A stretch of DNA of 15,593 nt from Deltaproteobacteria bacterium (GTDB lineage Bacteria; Desulfobacterota; Desulfomonilia; UBA1062): contig JAFGTK010000284.1 in assembly GCA_016934135.1 (NCBI GenBank), forward strand, positions 1-15,593, written 5' to 3'. Positions 7,074 through 13,848 of this stretch are shown here, in pieces. The notes beneath the pieces were generated by a model that worked only from the letters and a program-made list of their open reading frames with translations, had not been told where the DNA came from and did not search any database. Position numbers and translations under genes: made by a program. Every line of letters starts with the position of its first letter. The stretch's first letter is position 1.

Positions 7074-7895
7074 CTGCCTCTTCCTCAGCAGCTCTCTCTG
7101 CCTTCTGAACAGGTACTTGATAATATCATCCCTGTTCTCGGCATCCATCTGGAGGAACCGTACAGCCGCAGCATAGCGCTTAGTGTCATAGCTTGTTACT
7201 TTCTTCACCCGTATTACATCACCGACAAGCCTTATAAACAGAAGCGGCACCATAGGGAGGATGAGACTGATCTCGAGAAGATCTCCCATCTCGAACGAGT
7301 TGTTCGTGATAAACCTGATCCCGGAAGCACTGATATTGACATCACGCGGTGACGAGCTCATGAGTTCTTTAAAGTCTTCTGCAAGATACATGTGAATGAG
7401 AAGATCGAGCTTTCTGTTAATCTCCCACAAGGCCTGATTATGCGGCGATTCTTTTGTATAGGGCATCTCATCGACCCCTGGGTACCCGTATTTGCCTTTG
7501 AGAAATGAATCGATTATCAGCTTGTTGGAGCGTATCCGCTCTACAGCCGAAGCCAGAGCCCCGGGTTTGCTCTGTGCATTGCAGATAAACCTGGCACTGA
7601 AATAGATCTTGTCGTATATGCGAACATCCTGTCTACGCTCATTACCTGGGGATGCATAACACTCGATACACATCTTTATGCCGTCGCCGGTATTCTCGAC
7701 GACTCTGGCAAGGACCGAATCCTGTCCGTCCGATATCTTTACCATGCTCCCCTGTGCAGCATCGAGGTCTCCTTCAGGATGCAGAACAAAGGTATCGTCG
7801 CCCGATATGTCACTGACCTTAGCGGAAATCTCTTCTCCCCCTGCAGATAAGGCATGAACCCCTTTACGCAAATCAAGCAAGTTATCAATATTCAT
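7068..7895 (-). CDS. tPilZ-type c-di-GMP receptor
   Basis: A 275-residue soluble protein. Seen: a poorly characterised N-terminal beta-rich part (1-85), then R88-QDV-R92 (the RxxxR motif), about 95 mostly helical residues, then N187-ISAS-G192 (the N/DxSxxG motif), the LLEISLILP and GDVIRV strands, and a basic end LFRRQRELLRKRQD. Family knowledge: PilZ domains bind c-di-GMP through these two motifs. The helical insertion and FRRQRE-like C-terminus match the tetrameric tPilZ group (Xanthomonas XC6012 type), some of which do not bind the dinucleotide. Both motifs are kept here, so binding is plausible. The gene overlaps the diguanylate cyclase by 4 bases (ATGA) with AAGGA before the start, so source and receptor of the signal are coupled. 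The output (motility, polysaccharide, adhesion) is not shown by the sequence. Confidence 0.85.
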   Translation of the reverse strand: MNIDNLLDLRKGVHALSAGGEEISAKVSDISGDDTFVLHPEGDLDAAQGSMVKISDGQDSVLARVVENTGDGIKMCIECYASPGNERRQDVRIYDKIYFSARFICNAQSKPGALASAVERIRSNKLIIDSFLKGKYGYPGVDEMPYTKESPHNQALWEINRKLDLLIHMYLAEDFKELMSSSPRDVNISASGIRFITNNSFEMGDLLEISLILPMVPLLFIRLVGDVIRVKKVTSYDTKRYAAAVRFLQMDAENRDDIIKYLFRRQRELLRKRQD

Positions 7896-9025
7896 GAAAT
7901 GTCCTTCATTATTCCTATTCTGTTCCGGCCTCTGTTTTTAGCCAGGTAAAGGCCCCTGTCTGCCTGTTTTACTAAATCGAGACTGGTAAGTCTATCATTA
8001 TATTGAGAGAGACCTATACTGACCGTAACATGCAACCCGGCAATAAAACTCATTTTCTCAACAGTACAACGTATTCTTTCAGCAAGCTTTTTTGCCTTTG
8101 CCAGTCCGGTGTGAGGAAGAATAACGGCAAACTCCTCGCCTCCGTAACGGAACACACGATCACTCTTGCGCACACAATCGGTCAACTTGTCAGAAAGCGT
8201 TTTCAATACAATATCCCCTATGGGATGACCGAAAGTATCATTTACCTTTTTGAAATGATCGATGTCGATCATCATAACAGAAAAGGTGGTATCATATCTT
8301 GAGGCCCGGTCCTGCTCAGCCTTGAGCATTTCCTCAAAGGCACGGTAATTGAGCAGTGAGGTCAGCCCGTCACGATATGCCATATGCATGAGCATCTCAT
8401 GATCCATCAGTTTTACTACAGCTGGTGTCAATATTTTGACCCATTCTCGAAATATATCATCATGAATGCCGGAGTTGATGCAGAGAACTGCTTTCATGCC
8501 GGGAGTGCTCATGAGAAGGAACTCGATGCGGTGATGAACAATGGGGGGATGTCCGCCGACAAGCACCTTGTTATATGAAAAGGGCTTGCCTGCAAGAATT
8601 TTCCTTGCCTCCTGATCCCCCCCACCTGTTCTTTCAATCATTGTATAAACCCCTGCGTGAAAGCCGATATTGTCTATGTACAATGCCGGTGCAGACAGGG
8701 GAAATGTCTGCCCCATCAGGGAAACCAGATCCATGAAAGCATGGTGTGAATTCTTGCTTGAAAGAAGAGCGACCATGCTCTCCGTGAACAAGGCAAGTGT
8801 TCCACTCCTGTTATATTCGCCGGCAATAATTTCCTTTTTGATTTCCTGATTGCTTATCTGTCGTACAAACATACTATCTCCTTTGGCATAAAGGACCTTA
8901 TTATTTATGGCATATACAGTTATATGCAAAGTATGTGCCTTGATTAATGGATCAAATTGATATATATAGTCTTGCGCGGTCACTGGGACAAAGGGTACAT
9001 CCCGAACTAAGAAAGGTTTGATCAA
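7892..9025 (-). CDS. Diguanylate cyclase with uncharacterised N-terminal sensory region
   Basis: Makes c-di-GMP from two GTP. Seen: with the start chosen here, 377 residues, the GGDEF domain occupying about 220-372. The active-site motif is GGEEF (295-299), preceded by an intact I-site RKSD (286-289), so product inhibition is expected. DxxxFKxxND and SIG signatures are present. Residues 1-215 form a soluble region with no TM segment and no domain I can name; part of it (about 95-210) could be GAF-like. TTG at 9025 is preferred because GGGGAG lies four bases upstream. The frame stays open to 9199, but that extension lies antisense to the oxidoreductase gamma gene and lacks a ribosome binding site. 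It is coupled to the PilZ gene. Confidence 0.88.
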   Translation of the reverse strand: MIKPFLVRDVPFVPVTAQDYIYQFDPLIKAHTLHITVYAINNKVLYAKGDSMFVRQISNQEIKKEIIAGEYNRSGTLALFTESMVALLSSKNSHHAFMDLVSLMGQTFPLSAPALYIDNIGFHAGVYTMIERTGGGDQEARKILAGKPFSYNKVLVGGHPPIVHHRIEFLLMSTPGMKAVLCINSGIHDDIFREWVKILTPAVVKLMDHEMLMHMAYRDGLTSLLNYRAFEEMLKAEQDRASRYDTTFSVMMIDIDHFKKVNDTFGHPIGDIVLKTLSDKLTDCVRKSDRVFRYGGEEFAVILPHTGLAKAKKLAERIRCTVEKMSFIAGLHVTVSIGLSQYNDRLTSLDLVKQADRGLYLAKNRGRNRIGIMKDIS

Positions 9026-9061
9026 TCGTCTCCCCTGAACAAGGGATCTTGAATTGATCAA
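9018..9061. promoter_or_regulatory. Two TTGATCAA palindromes in the divergent gap
   Basis: TTGATCAAT occurs at 9018-9026 and again at 9054-9062, 36 bases apart start to start; each holds the 8-base palindrome TTGATCAA. The first covers the TTG start of the cyclase, and the second is 13 bases before the ATG of the oxidoreductase operon. The spacing, between three and four helical turns, would suit a dimeric or looping regulator, but chance cannot be excluded. Confidence 0.35.
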
Positions 9062-9074
9062 TAGCAGGCAAACT

Positions 9075-9638
9075 ATGAGAAGGGATATTATTGAGATCAG
9101 ATGGCATGGAAGAGGCGGCCAGGGAGCAATCACTGCAGCCAAGATCGTAGCGAAGGCAACCTTTGAAACAGGCTTCCCCGGCGTTGTTATGGTTCCCACC
9201 TTTGGGACCGAACGCAGAGGAGCTCCGGTATTTACCTCGCTTAAACTGTCAAGGGACAGAATCTACGATCTTTCTCCCATAGAGCATCCCGATATAATCG
9301 TTGTACTTGATCATATGCTCCTTGAAGAATCCGATATTATCAAGGGTCTGAAGCCTGGAGGGCTGATTGTCGTCAATACGCCGAGGCCTCCCCAGGCATA
9401 TAATTTCAATGGAATGGTCGTGGCTGCAGCTGATGTGACACATCTGGCAAACAAGGCAGGGCTGCCCCAGGGTGTGGTAAACAGCGGCATTATCGGGGCT
9501 TTTGCCAAGGCATCGAAGCTGACGGACATGGATACGCTCATAAAAGCTATCGAGGAAGAGTTCATCGGCAGAAAACCAAAGGAAAATGCACGGGCCGCCA
9601 TTGAAACCTATGAATATACCGTCATTGGGGGCTTATAA
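9075..9638 (+). CDS. porC: 2-oxoacid:ferredoxin oxidoreductase, gamma subunit
   Basis: A 187-residue gamma subunit, domain III of PFOR-type enzymes, which oxidatively decarboxylate a 2-oxoacid to acyl-CoA and pass electrons to ferredoxin. Seen: RWHGRGGQGAITAAKI near the N-terminus, TFGTERRGAPVFTSLKL at about 45-61, and IIVVLDHML; these are the family's signature elements. ATG at 9075 is chosen; a TTG seven codons earlier in the same frame falls in the TTGATCAA palindrome and has no ribosome binding site, while GCAGG precedes the ATG. The stop overlaps the delta subunit start as TAATG. It is the first gene of the plus-strand operon gamma-delta-alpha-beta. The family assignment is firm; the substrate (pyruvate, 2-oxobutyrate or branched-chain 2-oxoacid) is not determined. 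Confidence 0.92.
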   Translation: MRRDIIEIRWHGRGGQGAITAAKIVAKATFETGFPGVVMVPTFGTERRGAPVFTSLKLSRDRIYDLSPIEHPDIIVVLDHMLLEESDIIKGLKPGGLIVVNTPRPPQAYNFNGMVVAAADVTHLANKAGLPQGVVNSGIIGAFAKASKLTDMDTLIKAIEEEFIGRKPKENARAAIETYEYTVIGGL

Positions 9639-9940
9639 TGGGCAATGACTACCGCTCAAGGACTTCTCACAGCAAAAGCGGCCCTGGAGACGCAGGCAAG
9701 ACAGGTTCATGGAGAATACTGCGCCCTGTTATCGATCCTGGCGTCTGCATACCGGCAAAACGAGGCGCCCCTGCATGTTACATGTGCTGGCTGTATTGCC
9801 CGGACGGTGTAATCTCCAGAAGCATTCCGCCGACGATAGATTACGAATACTGCAAAGGCTGCGGAATATGCGCCGAAGAATGCCCGACAAAGGCAATCAC
9901 AATGGTGGAAGAATCCAGCTTCATCAAGGAGGATAAATAG
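9638..9940 (+). CDS. porD: 2-oxoacid:ferredoxin oxidoreductase, delta (ferredoxin-like) subunit
   Basis: A 100-residue 2x[4Fe-4S] subunit carrying electrons from the beta subunit to external ferredoxin. Seen: the second cluster motif is canonical (C72, C75, C78, C82-P). The first reads C37-x9-C47-x2-C50-x3-C54-P instead of the usual C-x2-C-x2-C-x3-CP. About seven residues (around AKRGAPA) appear inserted between the first and second ligand positions. CWLYCP and the surrounding IDYEYCKGCGICAEECP are otherwise typical of PorD. The N-terminal 25 residues are polar and low in similarity to anything I recognise. GGGGG lies just upstream of the ATG, which overlaps the gamma stop. Whether C37 still ligates cluster I or the cluster has changed is open. 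Confidence 0.9.
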   Translation: MGNDYRSRTSHSKSGPGDAGKTGSWRILRPVIDPGVCIPAKRGAPACYMCWLYCPDGVISRSIPPTIDYEYCKGCGICAEECPTKAITMVEESSFIKEDK

Positions 9941-9944
9941 GGCT

Positions 9945-11150
9945 ATGCAGATGATAGAATCTGGAAATGTCGCCGCAGCACTGGGCGTAAAACTGTCGCG
10001 AGCCCAGGTGATCGCCGCATATCCAATTACCCCTCAGACTCCTCTTACTGAAAAGCTGTCCGAATTTATCGAGGCCGGGGATATGTCTGCGGAATATATC
10101 CCGGTTGAGAGCGAGCATTCCGCGCTTGCCGTCTGCATTGCTTCATCCTCGGCAGGCGCCAGGTCATTTACGGCAACAAGTGCAAACGGCCTGCTGTACA
10201 TGCATGAGCAGATTCACTGGGCATCCGGCGCGAGACTCCCCATCGTCATGTGCGTGGTAAACAGGGGGGTCGGTGCTCCCTGGACAGTCTGGAACGACCA
10301 TCAGGATTCCATGTCGCAGAGAGATACCGGATGGATCCAGATATATGCAAACGACCATCAGCAGATTATAGATGCAGTGATCAAGGCATACGCTCTGGCC
10401 GAGGAGGTAATGATTCCGGTCATGGTATGCTATGACGGCTATCTGCTTTCTCACACATACATGCCTTTTGATATACCCGATGTTTCACTTGCAGACTCAT
10501 TCCTGCCTCCATACAAACCGGCCTACTGTCTCGATCCGGGCGAGCCTGCGAATCTCAATACTGTCACACTTCCCGATGTCCGCGACGACATCAACGGCAA
10601 TAGGGCTCACGGATATTTCGAGATCCGCCATCTTCTGCAGCAGGATATGATCGCATCCATGGATGCCCTTGAACGGATCGACTCACGGTTTAAGACTGTC
10701 TTCGGCAGGGGAGGAAACCCGTTTATCGAATCCTATCGCACAGATGATGCGGAATTCATTGCCGTAGGTATAGGATCGCTTTCATATCACCTCCGGGATG
10801 TAGTGGACAACCTAAGGGATGAGGGAATCAGCGTGGGAGGCATGAGCATACAGTTATACCGGCCCTTCCCGTACTCGGCCGTTGCCGAGGCCCTTAAAGG
10901 CTGCAGGGGTATCATAGTATTTGAAAAGGCACTCAGCTACGGGTATCAGGGCCCTGTTTGCTCTGATATCAAATCCGCACTCTACCAACATGGCCGGCAG
11001 AACAGCCATAGGCCCTTTGTCCTGAATTATATCCTGGGGCTGGGCGGAAGAGAAATCGTGACAAAAGACCTGTACGATGCGCTGAAGCTTTCATGTACAA
11101 CCGGGCCGGACGCTCCGGACGAGCTCAGGTGGATCGGTCTGAAAATATAG
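9945..11150 (+). CDS. porA: 2-oxoacid:ferredoxin oxidoreductase, alpha subunit
   Basis: A 401-residue alpha subunit with the pyrimidine-binding domain I plus domain II. Seen: AAYPITPQTPLTEKL (from about residue 24), the VESEHSA segment that contributes the TPP-activating glutamate, SANGLLYMHEQIHWASG, RGVGAPWTVWNDHQD, and a C-terminal transketolase-like part with YRPFPYSAV. Length matches PorA of four-subunit enzymes. ATG at 9945 is chosen; AAGGAGG at 9926-9932 ends 12 bases upstream, a long spacing, and a second in-frame ATG is at 9951. The gene lies 4 bases after the delta stop and 11 bases before the beta start, so the operon is compact. The substrate is not decided by sequence reading. Confidence 0.94.
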   Translation: MQMIESGNVAAALGVKLSRAQVIAAYPITPQTPLTEKLSEFIEAGDMSAEYIPVESEHSALAVCIASSSAGARSFTATSANGLLYMHEQIHWASGARLPIVMCVVNRGVGAPWTVWNDHQDSMSQRDTGWIQIYANDHQQIIDAVIKAYALAEEVMIPVMVCYDGYLLSHTYMPFDIPDVSLADSFLPPYKPAYCLDPGEPANLNTVTLPDVRDDINGNRAHGYFEIRHLLQQDMIASMDALERIDSRFKTVFGRGGNPFIESYRTDDAEFIAVGIGSLSYHLRDVVDNLRDEGISVGGMSIQLYRPFPYSAVAEALKGCRGIIVFEKALSYGYQGPVCSDIKSALYQHGRQNSHRPFVLNYILGLGGREIVTKDLYDALKLSCTTGPDAPDELRWIGLKI

Positions 11151-11161
11151 GAGAAAGTGCA

Positions 11162-12088
11162 ATGCACACCAAGACAACCATACTGACCCTGCCGGAAGAC
11201 GAACTGGTCTATCCCGGAAACAGGGCATGTGCCGGCTGTGCACTCGGAATTGCCTACCGCATCGGGCTCAAGGCACTGGGGAAAAACACCATCATCGTGG
11301 TTCCTCCCAGCTGTCTTACCGTTCTGCAGGGGCTCTACCCAATTGCCGCCACCAAACTGCCTTCATTGAATGTAACCTTTGCATCTACTGCCGCTGCTGC
11401 TACAGGGCTGCTGGGCGCTCTGAAAGCGCGCAACAAAAAGGGTATCAATGTAGTAGGATGGGCAGGGGATGGAGGAACAAGCGATATTGGCCTGCAGTCC
11501 CTGTCCGGGGCGTGCGAGAGAGGGGACAACTTCCTCTTTGTCTGCTATGACAACGAAGGATATATGAATACAGGTGTTCAGCGTTCCGGCACAACGCCTT
11601 TAGGCGCATTGACCGCAAATACCCCTATCAAGGGAAAGCTTCAGCATAAAAAGGATGTCCCGGCCATTATGAACGCTCACCGGATTCCCTATGTCGCTAC
11701 ATGCTCTGCCGCCTACCCCCTCGATCTGTACGACAAGATCAAAAAGGCGCTCACCTTTGAAGGTGTCAAATACATACATATCCATACACCATGCCCTCCG
11801 GGCTGGGGATTCGATCCCCGCTATGCCGTGAAGGTGGGAAAGCTTGCTGTTGAAACCGGACTGTATGAACTCTATGAGGTGGAAAACTCCCATGTGCGTC
11901 TTACCGGGGCCTCGAAAAAGCTCATGGAAAAAAGAAAGCTCCTGCCGGTAAAGGACTATTTCAGAGCACAAAGCCGTTTCGCAATCCTTTCCGATAATCA
12001 GATAGAACAGCAGCAGAAAGAGGTCAATGAGAGGTGGAAGGATTATTTCGAGATACTCGATGATTCGGATGAGGAGACAGCAGATTAA
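11162..12088 (+). CDS. porB: 2-oxoacid:ferredoxin oxidoreductase, beta (TPP-binding) subunit
   Basis: A 308-residue beta subunit, carrying thiamine diphosphate and the proximal 4Fe-4S cluster. Seen: C23-x2-C26 (CAGC), C51 24 residues later, and C211 in TPCPPGWG, the same ligand pattern as D. africanus PFOR (C812, C815, C840, C1071). The TPP/Mg motif starts at GDG 102-104 and continues to DNEGYMNTG (130-138). RSGTTPLGA matches the conserved loop after it. The true start is ATG at 11162 with AGGAG upstream; the frame extends back into the alpha gene to 11093 but this extension is not credible. The gene ends in a TTAA shared with the stop of the opposing dehydratase gene, so there is no room for a terminator between them. 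Confidence 0.95.
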   Translation: MHTKTTILTLPEDELVYPGNRACAGCALGIAYRIGLKALGKNTIIVVPPSCLTVLQGLYPIAATKLPSLNVTFASTAAAATGLLGALKARNKKGINVVGWAGDGGTSDIGLQSLSGACERGDNFLFVCYDNEGYMNTGVQRSGTTPLGALTANTPIKGKLQHKKDVPAIMNAHRIPYVATCSAAYPLDLYDKIKKALTFEGVKYIHIHTPCPPGWGFDPRYAVKVGKLAVETGLYELYEVENSHVRLTGASKKLMEKRKLLPVKDYFRAQSRFAILSDNQIEQQQKEVNERWKDYFEILDDSDEETAD

Positions 12089-13065
12089 GCCAGGGCCTGT
12101 TCGAGATGCTTCCTGTCGAGGTTGCCGCCGGACATGATCAGAACGACCTTCTTGCCGGCCAGTCTGTCCTTTATCTTCAATGCAGCCATGATGGATGCAG
12201 CGCCTGCACCTTCTGCAAGGTTATGCGTGGACATCAACGCCAGTCGTATCCCCTCTAAGATCTCTTCTTCGCTTAGCAGCACAACATCCTTTATGTGATC
12301 CTTCATGATCACATAAGGCAGCTGAAACACGCTCCGGGCTGCAAGACCGTCGGCAATGGTCTCTGCCTCATCAAGCACGAACCACTCGCGGTGCGCAAGA
12401 GACTCATAAAAGGCAGGGGCGTTTGCTGCCTGGACCCCGATAATCTCAACCCCGGGATTGACCGCCTGTACGACCTTCAGCAGGGAGGCACATCCTGCAC
12501 CGCCTCCTATAGGGCAGATAACGACATCGACATCCGGCAGGTCTTCAAAGATCTCGAGCCCCATTGTGCCGATCCCGTTGAGCATCTCGGGTTCGTTGCC
12601 CTGTTCCACATAATAATATCCTGCAGCTGCAACGAGTTCGTCACAATAGAACTGGGCATCATAAAAATCATGCCCGTGCTCGATCAGCTCTGCACCGAAA
12701 TTTTCAATAATGCGGTTGGTTTCGGGGTTGTTATTCTCGGGCACCACGACCGTACAGGGTATATTGTACCACTGTGCTGCCCAGGCCATTGCCAGCCCGT
12801 GATTGCCCCTGGTCGAAACCAGCACCCCGTTTTCCACATCAGGCTTGTTTATGGTATGGAAAAAATTCATTGCGCCCCGTATCTTGAATGAACCTGTCGG
12901 CATATGATTCTCATGCTTGACAAAGGCATCACACCCTATAAGCCTGCTCAATTCGGAATAGTAGATCAGATTTGTCTTGTTGATATAATGGGAAATAGCG
13001 GAGCGGGCCTTCAGGATAGCCTTGAACGTGACCTTCTCGTTTAATCGCTCATATTTTTTCAGCAT
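12085..13065 (-). CDS. PLP-dependent threonine/serine dehydratase-like enzyme
   Basis: A 326-residue fold-type II PLP enzyme. Seen: HMPTGSFKIRGA with Schiff-base lysine K61, STRGNHGLA at 84-92 (substrate carboxylate loop), GGGAG at 187-191 (phosphate loop), and a C-terminal MSGGNLD. There is no ACT domain, so length and layout resemble catabolic TdcB or serine racemase/dehydratase-type enzymes rather than IlvA. Likely reaction: deamination of threonine to 2-oxobutyrate or serine to pyruvate; related lyases (for example EutB types) cannot be excluded. Its stop overlaps the porB stop. The opposing oxidoreductase could consume the 2-oxoacid product, which makes a metabolic link attractive but unproven. 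It starts 11 bases after the SH3 protein gene on the same strand, with only a weak AGGAT site upstream. Confidence 0.87.
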   Translation of the reverse strand: MLKKYERLNEKVTFKAILKARSAISHYINKTNLIYYSELSRLIGCDAFVKHENHMPTGSFKIRGAMNFFHTINKPDVENGVLVSTRGNHGLAMAWAAQWYNIPCTVVVPENNNPETNRIIENFGAELIEHGHDFYDAQFYCDELVAAAGYYYVEQGNEPEMLNGIGTMGLEIFEDLPDVDVVICPIGGGAGCASLLKVVQAVNPGVEIIGVQAANAPAFYESLAHREWFVLDEAETIADGLAARSVFQLPYVIMKDHIKDVVLLSEEEILEGIRLALMSTHNLAEGAGAASIMAALKIKDRLAGKKVVLIMSGGNLDRKHLEQALA

Positions 13066-13076
13066 AGGTATTTATC

Positions 13077-13754
13077 CTAGAATTTATATCCAGCCTTTTT
13101 CGGCCTGGACCTGACAATCTGAAGAAGAACCCCGATAACCAGACCGAGGATAATAAAACCTCCACCTACAAGGGTAAAGATAATCCTCTCAGAGGTCTTG
13201 AGCCTGCTGTTCTCTTTTTCAAGCACCCCCATCTTTTCAGAATGCGCCTTAAACTCGCGTTGAAGCTCTTCATAACCCTTCTTAAGATCGAGATACTCTG
13301 CAGAGGCTGTTTTCAGATTGTCATAGTCTGTTTTCACATTCTCGACGTCTTTTGTAAGGGCGCTCATCTTGTAGGTGCGCTCGCGATTATCCTTCTGGAG
13401 CTGTTTGTTTTCCTCACGGAGCACCTGGTTGTTCTCTGTCAGAGACTTGACCTTCTCATTGAGCTGATCGATGAGCAGCGCCTTTGGAGTCTGCTTGGTA
13501 AGATACCGGTTCTGAACCCACCCCTCCTTGCCTTCAGGAGTTCTGACCTTTGTCCATTCCTCCTGTTCTTCCAGGGACTCCAGATAATCATTGGTATTTG
13601 CAAGCCCGATTATCTTGGATGTCTCATAGGGGGCTGTCCTTACGGATATGGTTATCCAGTCCCTTACATACAGACCCTTTGCACCTGCCTGGACAAGCGG
13701 AGCCAGGGCAAACGCCAGAAAGACAATAATTACCGTCATTGTTTTTCGCATCAT
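13077..13754 (-). CDS. SH3b-coiled-coil-TM membrane protein (TIGR04211/YgiM type)
   Basis: A 225-residue envelope protein. Seen: a signal peptide (about 1-23, ending LVQA), a bacterial SH3 domain (about 27-85, with SVRTAP and EGWVQNRYL), a long polar coiled coil (about 95-190, rich in E, K, L, N), a TM segment (about 190-212), and a basic tail RSRPKKAGYKF. This is the architecture of TIGR04211 'SH3 and anchor domain' proteins such as E. coli YgiM. Family knowledge: the SH3b part is expected in the periplasm and may bind cell-wall or peptide ligands; the precise role is unknown. ATG at 13754 is chosen because GAGAGG lies seven bases upstream and the signal peptide starts cleanly there; a GTG at 13775 is possible. 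It sits between the mutase and dehydratase genes. Confidence 0.85.
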   Translation of the reverse strand: MMRKTMTVIIVFLAFALAPLVQAGAKGLYVRDWITISVRTAPYETSKIIGLANTNDYLESLEEQEEWTKVRTPEGKEGWVQNRYLTKQTPKALLIDQLNEKVKSLTENNQVLREENKQLQKDNRERTYKMSALTKDVENVKTDYDNLKTASAEYLDLKKGYEELQREFKAHSEKMGVLEKENSRLKTSERIIFTLVGGGFIILGLVIGVLLQIVRSRPKKAGYKF

Positions 13755-13848
13755 CCAAGAACCTCTCAATATCACTTGTACTGTTTACCTACACATAACG
13801 TATATGGTCTGTGTATGCAACAGATTCTCTATTACAGCTCAAATGGAC

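Noticed and set aside
9026..9199. N-terminal extension of the diguanylate cyclase with an apparent membrane segment
   Set aside because: The extra 58 codons lie antisense to the oxidoreductase gamma gene, lack a ribosome binding site, and their hydrophobic look follows from the opposite-strand coding sequence. TTG at 9025 with GGGGAG is better supported.
12295..12891. 198-codon plus-strand open frame
   Set aside because: Antisense to the PLP-dependent dehydratase, with no family features or ribosome binding site.
13755..13848. Promoter for the SH3 protein gene (for example TTGCAT with TATGTG)
   Set aside because: The hexamers match too poorly to call, and the gap could equally be an internal operon spacer after the mutase gene.
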